Shown one piece after another: positions 36,270-44,568 of a DNA stretch of 55,858 nucleotides (position 1 is its first letter; every line of letters begins with the position of its first letter). Made by a program: the position numbers and the translations under genes. The notes beneath the pieces were generated by a model. That model worked only from the letters and a program-made list of their open reading frames with translations, had not been told where the DNA came from and made no database searches. The stretch is from an uncultured Porphyromonadaceae bacterium (GTDB taxonomy: Bacteria > Bacteroidota > Bacteroidia > Bacteroidales > Muribaculaceae), in NCBI GenBank assembly GCA_900541865.1, contig UQLO01000016.1:1-55858 (forward strand), written 5' to 3'.

Positions 36270-38093
36270 CTAAATCGGCTGCTCCGAAGCCCCTTCCAAG
36301 CCTTGCGCTACCAAGCGCGCCTTGGCCGGCCCGACCACTTCGGCCAGTTCGGCCTCGCTGGCTTTTTTGACCCGGGTCACGCTGTGGAAGTGGCTCAGCA
36401 GAGCCTCCACCGTTGCCGGGCCGATGCCTTTGATGGTGTCGAGTTCGCTGCCGATGGCATTTTTGCTGCGCCGGTTGCGGTGGTGGGTGATTCCGAAGCG
36501 ATGCGCCTCGTCGCGAAGGTGCTGCACAACCCGCAGCGTCTCCGAATTTTTATCTATATAGAGCGGAACCGAGTCGCCCGGAAAGTATATCTCCTCCAGA
36601 CGTTTGGCGATGCCGACAACGGCCACCGTGCCTCTGAGGCCGAGGTCTTCGAGCGCTTCGACGGCGCTGCTGAGCTGGCCCTTGCCGCCATCGACTACGA
36701 TGAGTTGCGGCAGCTCCTCGCCTTCCTGAAGCATACGGCTGTAGCGACGGGTGAGTACCTCGCGCATGGAGGCGAAGTCGTCGGGACCTTCTACGGTTTT
36801 TATGTTGAAATGGCGGTAGTCGCGCTTGCTGGGTTTGCCGTTGCGGAACACCACGCACGATGCCACCGGGTTGGTGCCCTGGATGTTGGAGTTGTCGAAG
36901 CACTCTATGTGGCGGGGCTGTGTGGCAAGCCGGAAGTCGGCCTGCATGCGCTCCATAAGCTTGTCGACACGCATTTCGGGGTTGTGGCGCTCCAGATGGC
37001 GTAGATCGTCGAGGCGCTGTTGTCGCGCGTTTTTGGTGCTGACCTCCAGTAGTTTGGCCTTGTCGCCGCGCTGGGGTATTGTGAAGGTCACGCCGGCCAG
37101 TTCGATTTCGGGGGCTTCGTCGACAATCACCTCGTCGAAGACGGCTCCCAGGCTTTGGCGCACCTCCTCCATGGCGTACTCGAGCAGTTGGGTGGCCGAT
37201 TCGTCGAGCGAGCGCCGGTAGCGCAGGGTGACGCTGCGAACCACTGCGCCGCGACGAACGTGCATATAGTTGATGTAGACGTCCTTGCTGCCGTCGTCGT
37301 CGATGCCGAAAACGTCGATGTCGTTGATGGTCTGGCTCACTATGACGCTACGCGAACGGTAGTTTTCGAGCAGACGATACTTCTCCTTGAGCTCCTGGGC
37401 CTCTTCGAAGCGCATTTCTGCTGCCAGACTTTCCATTTCGGAGAGTAGGTACTTCTGGAGTTCGCCGATTTCGCCCCGCAGTATCAGGCGGATGCGGTCG
37501 ATGTAGGAGGCGTAGGTCTCGCGGTCGATTGCGCCGGTGCAGCAGCCTCGGCATTTCTTGATGTGGTATTGCAGGCACAGGCGCCCCTTGCCCTTGGCGA
37601 TATAGTCGGGGGTGATGGGCAGCCGGCAGGTGCGCACCGGATAGAGCTTGCCGATGAGGTCGAGCACGGTGCGGGCTACTCCGGTGTTGGTGTAGGGTCC
37701 GTAGTAGCGGCTGCCGTCCTTGATATGCTGTCGGGTGAGAAAGACGCGGGGGTACATCTCGTTGGTGACCACTATCCAGGGGTAGGACTTGTCGTCTTTG
37801 AGCAGCACGTTGTAGCGCGGCTTATACTCCTTGATCATGGAGTTCTCGAGGTTGAGGGCGTCCTGCTCGGTAGGCACCACTATGTAGCGCATATCGGCGA
37901 TGTTGCGCACCAGCAAGGCAGTGCGCAGGTTGTCGTGAGTGCGGTTGAAGTAGCTGCTCACGCGCCGCTTGAGGTTTTTGGCTTTGCCGACGTAGATCAC
38001 CGTGCCGGCATCGTCGAGGTACATATATACCCCCGGCGTGTCCGGCAGAATAGCGATTTTTTCCTTCAGTTCCGGCGACTTGTCGTGCTTCAT
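36270..38093 (-). CDS. uvrC: Excinuclease ABC subunit C
   Basis: 607 residues. The GIY-YIG nuclease domain is TPGVYMYLDDAGTVIYVGKA (residues 19-38). A Cys cluster (CLQYHIKKCRGCC, near 170) and the UVR motif (EMRFEEAQELKEKYRLLENY) follow. The RNase H-like nuclease contains ECFDNSNIQGTNPVASCVVF and LIVVDGGKGQL, and the C-terminal HhH is LDTIKGIGPATVEALLSHF. It makes both cuts in nucleotide excision repair. A MITE-like repeat begins 7 bases upstream of its ATG and occupies the whole gap to ruvB. The ATG context (TAAAAGATG) has only a weak purine stretch as a ribosome site. Confidence 0.96.
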   Translation of the reverse strand: MKHDKSPELKEKIAILPDTPGVYMYLDDAGTVIYVGKAKNLKRRVSSYFNRTHDNLRTALLVRNIADMRYIVVPTEQDALNLENSMIKEYKPRYNVLLKDDKSYPWIVVTNEMYPRVFLTRQHIKDGSRYYGPYTNTGVARTVLDLIGKLYPVRTCRLPITPDYIAKGKGRLCLQYHIKKCRGCCTGAIDRETYASYIDRIRLILRGEIGELQKYLLSEMESLAAEMRFEEAQELKEKYRLLENYRSRSVIVSQTINDIDVFGIDDDGSKDVYINYMHVRRGAVVRSVTLRYRRSLDESATQLLEYAMEEVRQSLGAVFDEVIVDEAPEIELAGVTFTIPQRGDKAKLLEVSTKNARQQRLDDLRHLERHNPEMRVDKLMERMQADFRLATQPRHIECFDNSNIQGTNPVASCVVFRNGKPSKRDYRHFNIKTVEGPDDFASMREVLTRRYSRMLQEGEELPQLIVVDGGKGQLSSAVEALEDLGLRGTVAVVGIAKRLEEIYFPGDSVPLYIDKNSETLRVVQHLRDEAHRFGITHHRNRRSKNAIGSELDTIKGIGPATVEALLSHFHSVTRVKKASEAELAEVVGPAKARLVAQGLEGASEQPI

Positions 38094-38099
38094 CTTTTA

Positions 38100-38261
38100 G
38101 AACTCGTTTAAACTTTTCGCAAATAGGTGAAAACGGAAGATTTTTTAGGAAATCATAAGGCTTTTGAGGGTGTTATGGGGTTCCATAATAACCGAAAAAG
38201 GCCGAAATGATCTACAAAAAAGATGAGTTTTTAACATTTGGGAATAAGTTTAAATGAGTTC
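38100..38261. repeat. 162-bp MITE-like element, copy 2
   Basis: Near-identical to 23004-23165 and of equal length. It starts one base before position 38101 (GAACTC...) and ends at 38261; the ruvB stop codon occupies 38262-38264. The uvrC ATG (38093) is 6 bases beyond the other end. TTA occurs immediately outside both ends (38097-38099 and 38262-38264), a possible 3-bp target duplication not seen at copy 1. The orientation relative to the flanking genes is the same as for copy 1. Confidence 0.85.
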
Positions 38262-39281
38262 TTAACCGAAAAGGCCAAGGTCGTCGTGGCGCGCTTCGCC
38301 CATATGCTCGTAGGCAAGGTCGGTCACCATTCGCCCCCGGCTCGTCTTTTTGATAAAACCTTCCTGAATGAGATAAGGTTCGTAGACGTCCTCTATAGTG
38401 CCCGGGTCTTCGCCAAGAGCTGTTGCTATGGTTGTCAGACCGACGGGGCCGCCCTTGAATTTGTGCATAATCAGGCGAAGTATCTTGTTGTCGACCTCGT
38501 CGAGGCCCTTGGAGTCGATGTTGAGGGCCTTCAGGGCGTAGCGGGCAATGTCGATGTCGATGGCGCCGGTGCCTTTCACCTGTGCGAAGTCGCGCACCCG
38601 GCGAAGAAGGGCGTTTGCGATGCGGGGCGTGCCGCGGCTGCGCAGCGAGATTTCCATAGCGGCTTCGTCGGAGATGGGGACGGCCATAAGCGCCGCCGAG
38701 CGCCGCACAATCTTGGCAAGCACCTCCGGGCGGTAGTACTCCATATGGCATTTTATGCCGAAGCGCGCCCGGAGAGGCGCCGTCAGCAGGCCGCTGCGTG
38801 TAGTGGCGCCGACAAGGGTGAAATGATTCAGCGAGAGCTGAACGCTTCGCGCTCCCGGTCCCTTGTCGATCATAATGTCGATGCGGAAGTCCTCCAGGGC
38901 GCTGTAGAGATATTCCTCGACCACGGGGCTGAGGCGGTGTATTTCGTCGATGAACAGCACATCGTTCTCCTGCAGGGCAGTCAGCAGACCGGCCAGGTCG
39001 CCCGGCTTGTCGAGCACAGGCCCCGAGGTCATCTTGAAGCCTACTCCCAACTCATTAGCGATGATGCCGGCAAGGGTAGTCTTGCCCAGGCCGGGAGGCC
39101 CGAAGAAGAGTGCATGGTCGAGAGCCTCGCCACGCATGCGGGCCGCCTGCACGTAGATGCGCAGGTTCTCTATGATAGCGTCCTGACCGCTGAAGCTGTC
39201 GAAGCTGCCGGGGCGCAGGGCGCGCTCGTACTCGGCTTCGGTGCCGGTGGGCTGGCTGTTGTGTATGTCGAAGTCGCTCAT
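38262..39281 (-). CDS. ruvB: Holliday junction branch-migration helicase RuvB
   Basis: 339 residues. Walker A GPPGLGKT (61-68), Walker B LFIDEIHRL (DEIH at 112-115), sensor/Arg-finger region GATTRSGLLTAPLRARFGI, and a C-terminal winged helix with GGPVGLTTIATALGEDPGTIEDVYEP. It drives branch migration with RuvA. Its ATG overlaps the GT9 stop (ATGA), so the two are translationally coupled. A repeat element abuts the stop codon. Confidence 0.96.
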   Translation of the reverse strand: MSDFDIHNSQPTGTEAEYERALRPGSFDSFSGQDAIIENLRIYVQAARMRGEALDHALFFGPPGLGKTTLAGIIANELGVGFKMTSGPVLDKPGDLAGLLTALQENDVLFIDEIHRLSPVVEEYLYSALEDFRIDIMIDKGPGARSVQLSLNHFTLVGATTRSGLLTAPLRARFGIKCHMEYYRPEVLAKIVRRSAALMAVPISDEAAMEISLRSRGTPRIANALLRRVRDFAQVKGTGAIDIDIARYALKALNIDSKGLDEVDNKILRLIMHKFKGGPVGLTTIATALGEDPGTIEDVYEPYLIQEGFIKKTSRGRMVTDLAYEHMGEARHDDLGLFG

Positions 39282-40372
39282 TTGGTTTTAATGTCCAGCT
39301 TGCGGAGTATCTTGCCCGCAATCAGTTCGGGAGTTATGGCGTTGAGGCATAGGTAGTCGCCGCGGTGGCACGGCTTGTCGCCGAAGACGGAGCAGGGCCG
39401 ACATTCGACGGGGAGCTGTATCATGTCGTCGTCGGTGTTTCGCCAGGGCTTGAAGCCGCAATAGGGGTGTGTGGCGCCCCATACGCTCAGCACCGGCGTG
39501 CCCGCTATGGAGGCAAGGTGCATATTGGCGGAATCCATGCTCACCATGGCGTCCAGATGGTTCATCAGGGCCAGCTCGGTGGCGAAGCCCAGCTTGAGGC
39601 CGGCCAGAGAGGTGACGCCCTCGAGTTCATTCTGCCAGCCGTCGAGCACCTTGCGCTCGCGCTCGCCGCCGCCGAAGAGGAAAACGCGGACTCCGGGATG
39701 CGCGAGCACCAGCTCCAGCACACGCCGCATCTTCTCGGGAGGATAGATTTTGCCGGCATGCGCCGCGAAGGGCGCCACGCCGAGCCACTTCTCGCCCGGC
39801 CGGCGGTCGCCGGTGAGATGGCTGAAGCCGTCGGCGGGCGCCTTGCGAAGCCCGTCGAAGAGGCCGTTGAATTTCTCGACCGTCGGAAGTCCGGCCTTGA
39901 AGAATGCCTCGCGGTAGCGGGCACGCTGCGAGGTCAGCGGAAGCATAACCTTGTTGGTGTCGCGGGTGAGAGCGCGGCGGTTGGCGCGCGCCTTGTAGAT
40001 TCGGGTGGAGGGCACGCCGTGCAGGCGCAGGAAGAAGGCCATCAGCCGTGTGCGAAGCACGTTGTGGAGGTCGACGTAGACATCAGGCCGGTATTTTCGC
40101 ACCAACATGGCGCACAGGCGCCGTATGCCTCCGATTCCGGCATACTCCGTCTTGAGGTCGACTCCGACCACGGTGAGATTCTCCGGCGGCAGCACGAACA
40201 TCGAAGTCATCGCCGGACGCGTCACCATGACAAACTGCACCGCCGGATAGCAGCGGCACACGCTGTAGAGCACCGGAATGGTCATGGCGACATCGCCGAA
40301 GGCCGAGAAACGGCTCACCAGCACGCGGCGCACCGAGGGTTCCGGAAGTGTCTGCTCAGCGCTTGGCGCCAT
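39278..40372 (-). CDS. Glycosyltransferase family 9 (heptosyltransferase-like)
   Basis: 364 residues, GT-B fold. The N-terminal VLVSRFSAFGDVAMTIPVLYSV (from ~18) is the family signature. The C-terminal part has EKWLGVAPFAAHAGKIYPPEKM, FLFGGGERERKVL and SMDSANMHLASIAGTPVLSVWGATHPYCGF. It probably adds a heptose or other sugar to lipopolysaccharide core. It overlaps the DUF4254 gene by 17 bases; DUF4254 and GT9 are a recurrent pair in Bacteroidales. Confidence 0.9.
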   Translation of the reverse strand: MAPSAEQTLPEPSVRRVLVSRFSAFGDVAMTIPVLYSVCRCYPAVQFVMVTRPAMTSMFVLPPENLTVVGVDLKTEYAGIGGIRRLCAMLVRKYRPDVYVDLHNVLRTRLMAFFLRLHGVPSTRIYKARANRRALTRDTNKVMLPLTSQRARYREAFFKAGLPTVEKFNGLFDGLRKAPADGFSHLTGDRRPGEKWLGVAPFAAHAGKIYPPEKMRRVLELVLAHPGVRVFLFGGGERERKVLDGWQNELEGVTSLAGLKLGFATELALMNHLDAMVSMDSANMHLASIAGTPVLSVWGATHPYCGFKPWRNTDDDMIQLPVECRPCSVFGDKPCHRGDYLCLNAITPELIAGKILRKLDIKTK

Positions 40373-40964
40373 AGAGTACCGGGTTGGTGTCGGTGTCGTT
40401 GTACATCTTCATCTGGCGGTAGACCTTCATGAACTTGCGTCCGGCGGCAATATCCTCCAGCAGGCTGTCGATGGCACTGGTGAGGTCGGCGCGCTGCTCT
40501 TCCAGCACGGCGAGCTTGGCGGCGCAGCGGGCGCGGTGAGCCTCGTCGGCGTCGACGCGGTTGGCCTCGGCTGCCATATGGTAGATTTTCAGCGCCAGAA
40601 TGGAGAGGCGGTCCAGGGCCCACGCCGGGCTCTCGGTGTTGATGGTGGCATCCGGAAGCACCTCGACATTGGAGTAGAGGTTGCGGAAATAGCTGTCGAG
40701 TTCCTCGACCATGTCGGTGCGCTCCTGATTGGAGGCGTCGATGCGGCGCTTGAGGGCCAGCGCGGCAACCGGGTCGATTTCGGGGTCGCGGATGATGTCC
40801 TCCAGATGCCACTGCACGGCGTCTATGCGGTTTTTGGCATAGAGGATGCCTTCGATGGAGTCCGGGGCGTAGGGCTGGCGGGTGGGAGCGTCGACGTCGT
40901 CGTCCTTGTGGTAGTCGACAACGGATTCTTCGAATATACGGTAGCTTTTCTTTGCGAAATCCAT
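40356..40964 (-). CDS. DUF4254 protein
   Basis: 202 residues from the ATG at 40964; an upstream extension to 41711 runs antisense through trmN6 and is rejected. All-helical and soluble, with LYAKNRIDAVQWHLEDIIRDP and IDASNQERTDMVEELDSYF. The function is unknown, but its fixed place before a GT9 gene suggests a link to lipopolysaccharide core synthesis. It is the first gene of a DUF4254-GT9-ruvB(-uvrC) unit, with a -7 box at 40983-40990. Confidence 0.85.
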   Translation of the reverse strand: MDFAKKSYRIFEESVVDYHKDDDVDAPTRQPYAPDSIEGILYAKNRIDAVQWHLEDIIRDPEIDPVAALALKRRIDASNQERTDMVEELDSYFRNLYSNVEVLPDATINTESPAWALDRLSILALKIYHMAAEANRVDADEAHRARCAAKLAVLEEQRADLTSAIDSLLEDIAAGRKFMKVYRQMKMYNDTDTNPVLYGAKR

Positions 40965-40982
40965 AGTATGATTGCTTTTTTG

Positions 40983-40990
40983 CAAAGTTA
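40983..40990 (-). promoter_or_regulatory. -7 box of the DUF4254-GT9-ruvB unit
   Basis: The minus strand reads TAACTTTG, 18 bases upstream of the ATG at 40964. The divergent trmN6 promoter lies 57 bases away. Confidence 0.6.
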
Positions 40991-41047
40991 AGTATAAAAA
41001 TCCAATTGTGCACACTCCGACACCCCTATCGGGCAGCAATTTTTTTG

Positions 41048-41055
41048 TAATTTTG
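41048..41055 (+). promoter_or_regulatory. -7 box abutting the trmN6 start
   Basis: TAATTTTG, preceded by a T-run and G (TTTTTTTG), ends 6 bases before the ATG at 41062. It implies a near-leaderless mRNA. The same T-run-G-TAATTTTG layout recurs at 54417-54424. Confidence 0.6.
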
Positions 41056-41061
41056 CAAGCG

Positions 41062-41772
41062 ATGGCAAGATTTGACTTCAAACAGTTCAGCGTCGACGAC
41101 ACCGGCTGCGGAATGAAGATATGTTCCGACAGCGTTCTGCTGGGCGCCTGGTTTCTTCCGGCGCACGCCGAGGCCCGCTCTGTGGTCGACGCCGGCGCCG
41201 GTTCGGGTGTGCTGGCCCTGATGGCCGCCCAGATATGTGCCGACGCCGCCGTGACCGGTGTCGAAATAGTGCCGGAGGCATGTGCCGCCGCTGCCGCAAA
41301 CTTCGCAGCCTCGCCCTGGGCAGACCGCCTGGAGGTATGCGCCGGCGATTTCCGCACAGTGGACTTGCCCGCCCCCGTCGATCTTATTATAAGCAATCCG
41401 CCGTACTTCACCGAAGGAGAGATTGCTCCCGACAAGGCGCGCGCCGCCGCCCGACACCAGCAGACGCTCACTTTCGGCGAGTTACTGCGCCGAAGCCGCT
41501 CCCTTCTGGCCCCGCAAGGGCGCCTCGGTCTGGTGGCTCCGGCCGAGGCCGAAGCCTCCATCCTTTTTGAGGGAGAGATGGCCGGCCTTAAGCTAAGGCG
41601 CCTCTGCCGAGTGCTCACAACCCCCGGCAAGCAGCCCCGGCGTGTGCTGATGGACTTCGCCGCTTCCGACGGCCCCGTGGAGACCACAACGCTCCACCTC
41701 CGGGAGCCCAACGGCTCGCTTGCCGATGTCTATCGCCGCCTGGTCGATCCGTTCTATCTGAAAATTTCGTAA
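41062..41772 (+). CDS. trmN6: tRNA1(Val) (adenine37-N6)-methyltransferase
   Basis: 236 residues from the ATG at 41062; the upstream extension to 40972 crosses the promoter. The class I methyltransferase has SAM motif VVDAGAGSGVLALMAA (41-56) and catalytic SNPPYFT (111-117), with the N-terminal FDFKQFSVDDTGCGMKICSDSVLLGAW typical of YfiC/TrmN6. It methylates N6 of A37 in tRNA1(Val). The next gene (CPBP) follows after 5 bases, so the two are co-transcribed. Confidence 0.88.
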   Translation: MARFDFKQFSVDDTGCGMKICSDSVLLGAWFLPAHAEARSVVDAGAGSGVLALMAAQICADAAVTGVEIVPEACAAAAANFAASPWADRLEVCAGDFRTVDLPAPVDLIISNPPYFTEGEIAPDKARAAARHQQTLTFGELLRRSRSLLAPQGRLGLVAPAEAEASILFEGEMAGLKLRRLCRVLTTPGKQPRRVLMDFAASDGPVETTTLHLREPNGSLADVYRRLVDPFYLKIS

Positions 41773-41777
41773 CGCAT

Positions 41778-42689
41778 ATGGAAAACAAAGATATTTGGAC
41801 CCGCCCTGCCTCTGCGCAGACCGGAATTATGCACCTCAAGCCGGCCAAGGCCTTGGCTCTGTTGTGCTGCATGCTGGTGATTTGCTATATTCTGACGGCG
41901 GTGGTGTCGCTGCTGCTTCAGCGCCTTGTCGGCCACAATCCGGCTGCCGCCATACGCATGGCGGCCGTGCTGCAGGATGTGCTGCTGTTCATCCTTCCGG
42001 CAGTGGCCACGGCCGTGATGTGCACGCGGCGTCCGGCCGAGCTGCTCTTCATCAACCGCTTTCCCGGCGCGCTCACCTGTCTGCTGATGGTGGTGGCGCT
42101 CGTGGTGGCTATCCCGGCCATGGACGGTGTGATCTACTGGAACTATCACTGGAATTGGCTTCCCGAAAGTGTGCAGAGCCTCTGCCGCACCCTCGAGAAC
42201 GCCGCAGCCTCGACCATGAACGTAATTCTGGAGGATACGTCGGTGATGGCTCTGATAGTCAACGTTCTGATTGTCGGGGTTGCTGCCGGTGTGGCCGAGG
42301 AGATTCTCTTTCGAGGAGCGATTCTGGGCATTCTGCTGCGCACGCGGCTCAACGTGCATGTCTCGGTTTGGCTTGTGGCCTTCATTTTCAGCGCCGTGCA
42401 TCTGCAGCTGTTCGGTTTCGTGCCGCGTATGCTGCTGGGCGCCTACTTCGGCTACCTTATGATATGGAGTCGCTCGCTGTGGCTGCCGGTGCTGGCGCAT
42501 GCGCTCAACAACACCGTCTTCGTGTGCTCGGCGTGGTGGCAGGCCTCCCATGGTCAGCCTCTCGACCAGGAGCCGGTACTCTGGGGAGGATGGGTCACCG
42601 CCGGCAGCGTCGTCCTCGCCGCCGCCGCAATATGGCTGCTGCGCCGTCAGGCTTCGCAGAGCGGAAGCCGGTTCATCTCCTCGATGTAG
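41778..42689 (+). CDS. CPBP-family intramembrane metalloprotease
   Basis: 303 residues with about eight membrane helices. The CPBP/Abi motifs are EEILFRG (Glu174, Glu175, Arg179), FIFSAVHLQ (second motif His) and HALNN (third motif). Members process prenylated or other membrane peptides and may protect from self-made bacteriocins. Its 3' end overlaps the convergent engB gene by 43 bases, with no terminator between them. Confidence 0.9.
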   Translation: MENKDIWTRPASAQTGIMHLKPAKALALLCCMLVICYILTAVVSLLLQRLVGHNPAAAIRMAAVLQDVLLFILPAVATAVMCTRRPAELLFINRFPGALTCLLMVVALVVAIPAMDGVIYWNYHWNWLPESVQSLCRTLENAAASTMNVILEDTSVMALIVNVLIVGVAAGVAEEILFRGAILGILLRTRLNVHVSVWLVAFIFSAVHLQLFGFVPRMLLGAYFGYLMIWSRSLWLPVLAHALNNTVFVCSAWWQASHGQPLDQEPVLWGGWVTAGSVVLAAAAIWLLRRQASQSGSRFISSM

Positions 42690-43255
42690 TCCAGGATTGC
42701 GCCGCGGCCTCGCCCGTCGTTGCTCGATGTGCGGAACACCGGCGGCAGCTCCTCCCAGCGTTCCAGAATGGTGCGGAGGTACTCCTCGATCATCTTTGCA
42801 CCGGCAGCGGGACTCTGCTTGTCGAGCTTGGTGAAAACAATGCTGAAAGGCACGCCGTTCTCGCCCAACCATTCCATAAACTCCAGGTCGATGGCCTGAG
42901 GCTTGTGGCGGCTGTCGATGAGCACAAAGAGGTTAGTCATCTGGGTGCGCGTAAGGATATATCCCTTGATAATCTTTTCGAGGCGCGCGCGGTCGGCCTT
43001 GCTGCGGCGGGCATAGCCGTAGCCGGGAAGGTCGACGATATACCAGCTGTCGTTCACCAAAAAATGGTTGATCAGCATGGTCTTGCCGGGAGTGGCCGAA
43101 GTCATCGCCAGTCCTTTTTGGCCCGTCAGCATATTGATCAGAGAGCTTTTGCCAACGTTGGAGCGGCCGATGAAGGCATATTCATGTCGATTCTCCGAGG
43201 GGCAGCGCGAAGCCTCGGTGTTGCTGGTAATAAAACGTGCGGTGTTTATAATCAT
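42647..43255 (-). CDS. engB: Ribosome biogenesis GTPase EngB/YsxC
   Basis: 202 residues. G1 GRSNVGKS (30-37), switch I Thr region TSATPGKT (52-59), G3 DLPGYG (75-80), G4 TKLDK (142-146) and G5-like RTSSNDGRG. It helps assemble the large ribosomal subunit. It stands alone on the minus strand, with a -7 box at 43293-43300, and ends inside the 3' part of the convergent CPBP gene. Confidence 0.95.
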   Translation of the reverse strand: MIINTARFITSNTEASRCPSENRHEYAFIGRSNVGKSSLINMLTGQKGLAMTSATPGKTMLINHFLVNDSWYIVDLPGYGYARRSKADRARLEKIIKGYILTRTQMTNLFVLIDSRHKPQAIDLEFMEWLGENGVPFSIVFTKLDKQSPAAGAKMIEEYLRTILERWEELPPVFRTSSNDGRGRGAILDYIEEMNRLPLCEA

Positions 43256-43292
43256 CTTAAGTCTTTTTTACGTTAAAACGCCCAAGCAGCCC

Positions 43293-43300
43293 CAAAGTTA
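43293..43300 (-). promoter_or_regulatory. -7 box of engB
   Basis: The minus strand reads TAACTTTG, 37 bases upstream of the ATG at 43255. It is back to back with the PRTase promoter. Confidence 0.6.
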
Positions 43301-43329
43301 CAACATTTTCGCCAAATAAACCCCAATTA

Positions 43330-43361
43330 TTTGGCCGCCCCCGCCGGTATTCTTAACTTTG
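43330..43361 (+). promoter_or_regulatory. Promoter of the PRTase-HAD pair
   Basis: -33 TTTG (43330-43333), a 20-base spacer and -7 TAACTTTG (43354-43361), ending 9 bases before the ATG at 43371. It is the clearest plus-strand promoter and again gives a very short leader. Confidence 0.75.
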
Positions 43362-43370
43362 CATAATAAT

Positions 43371-43937
43371 ATGAACTCCGCACTAAAATATAAGGTACTG
43401 ACTTTGGCTCCTGCAGACTTGGAGAGGGTATGCAGGAAACTTGAAGCTCGAATCGTGGCCGACGGCTTGTGCCCGGACATGGTCCTGACGATAGCTCACG
43501 GAGGCAATTTTGTGGGAGAATATATTTTTCCTTCCGTCGGCCACGTGGCGACCATGGCGCAACGCTCTTCGACCAAATATAAGAAAGGCTTTTTTCGCCT
43601 GATGATGAGGCTGCTCCCCGCCGGCGTTAAAGACCGTCTCCGCATCGCCGAGGCCCGACGGCTCCGCAAGCACCCGGGAGCCGCCCCGCAGGTGACTCTG
43701 CCGCCACTGCCCGACAAAGGTACGCTGCTTGTTGTCGACGATGCTGTCGACAGCGGCCGCACTCTCCGTGCCGTCCTCGAGAGCATCGCGCGGGAGCATC
43801 CTGACCTGAGGGTGAAGTCTGCCGTCGTCACGGTGACCGCTCCCCGACCCGAGGCTATGCCCGACTATTGCATGTTTAACGACGGAACCCTGGTGCGCTT
43901 TCCTTGGTCCGCGGATTATGATTATAAGGAGGTTTGA
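43371..43937 (+). CDS. Phosphoribosyltransferase-domain protein
   Basis: 188 residues from the ATG at 43371; the reading at 43359 would use TTG inside the -7 box. The PRPP-binding loop is GTLLVVDDAVDSGRTL (117-132), and the start has VLTIAHGGNFVGEYI, as in type I PRTases. Residues ~70-110 (KYKKGFFRLMMRLLPAGVKDRLRIAEARRLRKH) form a basic insertion. It probably salvages a base or binds PRPP for regulation; the substrate is unknown. A strong AAGGAGG near its end serves the next gene. Confidence 0.8.
   Translation: MNSALKYKVLTLAPADLERVCRKLEARIVADGLCPDMVLTIAHGGNFVGEYIFPSVGHVATMAQRSSTKYKKGFFRLMMRLLPAGVKDRLRIAEARRLRKHPGAAPQVTLPPLPDKGTLLVVDDAVDSGRTLRAVLESIAREHPDLRVKSAVVTVTAPRPEAMPDYCMFNDGTLVRFPWSADYDYKEV
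43926..43932 (+). promoter_or_regulatory. Strong Shine-Dalgarno site for the HAD gene
   Basis: AAGGAGG lies 7 bases before the ATG at 43940, inside the end of the PRTase gene. Most genes in this window have no such site, so it stands out and decides the start. Confidence 0.6.
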
Positions 43938-43939
43938 GT

Positions 43940-44518
43940 ATGGTAGTCGTTGATCTCGACGGAACCTATGTGAGCTGCAACACTCTGCATCTCTACCTCC
44001 GGACCGCCCTGCGATACCACATCAGAAAAGGGCATATCGGCAGCGCCGCTCGAATTGTCTTTCATTACTTGCGCCGGGGGGCGCGCCTGTGCGGCCACAC
44101 CGCCTTCAAGACAGCTGCATTGGCTGCTGCCGGACGCGACGACAGCCTGCTGAAAGAATTTCGGAACAAGGCAGAGAGGTTGGTAAACAACAGATTGAAA
44201 GAATCTCTCGCGGCCGAGACGGAACCCGTTGTCATGGCTACGGCTGCCCCGGCCTTCTATGCTTGTCTTATCTGGCCCGGCAGACTTCTTGCCTCCCAAT
44301 GGCTTGCCGACGGCACTTTCGACGAGCTGCGCGGCCAGAACAAGTTGCGCGCTGTGCAAACCATTCTCGGCCAGGGCGAGACCATTTCGCGTGTCTACAC
44401 CGACCATTACGACGATTTGCCCCTTATGCGTGCCGCGAAGGTTGTCGTCCTGGTCGGGCCGAGCAAAAAGACGCTGCATACTCTGGCCGAGGCCGGAGTG
44501 GGTTTTCACACTTTTTAA
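43940..44518 (+). CDS. HAD-superfamily phosphatase (SerB-like subfamily I)
   Basis: 192 residues. Motif I DLDGT (nucleophile Asp5, acid/base Asp7), motif II Thr in VVMATAAPAFYAC, motif III Lys in RGQNKLRAVQ, and motif IV HYDDLPLMRAA. The cap between motifs I and II is helical and basic. The gene starts 2 bases after the PRTase stop, so the pair is coupled. Substrate not known; a nucleotide or phospholipid-head phosphatase is possible. An internal near-repeat suggests nothing unusual. Confidence 0.82.
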   Translation: MVVVDLDGTYVSCNTLHLYLRTALRYHIRKGHIGSAARIVFHYLRRGARLCGHTAFKTAALAAAGRDDSLLKEFRNKAERLVNNRLKESLAAETEPVVMATAAPAFYACLIWPGRLLASQWLADGTFDELRGQNKLRAVQTILGQGETISRVYTDHYDDLPLMRAAKVVVLVGPSKKTLHTLAEAGVGFHTF

Positions 44519-44551
44519 GCCGGCGAAATCGGCTTGCAGTGGATTTTTTGC

Positions 44552-44559
44552 TAATTTTG
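44552..44559 (+). promoter_or_regulatory. -7 box of the thioredoxin-like/mnmA unit
   Basis: TAATTTTG, preceded by TTTTTTGC, ends 9 bases before the first ATG (44569) and 24 before the second (44584). Confidence 0.55.
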
Positions 44560-44568
44560 TGGTTTGAT

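Noticed and set aside
41754..43276. Long open frames overlapping the CPBP and engB genes (372 codons minus, 493 codons plus)
   Set aside because: Both compete with two well-recognised proteins, and their Arg/His/Gly-rich translations are typical of out-of-frame GC-rich DNA.
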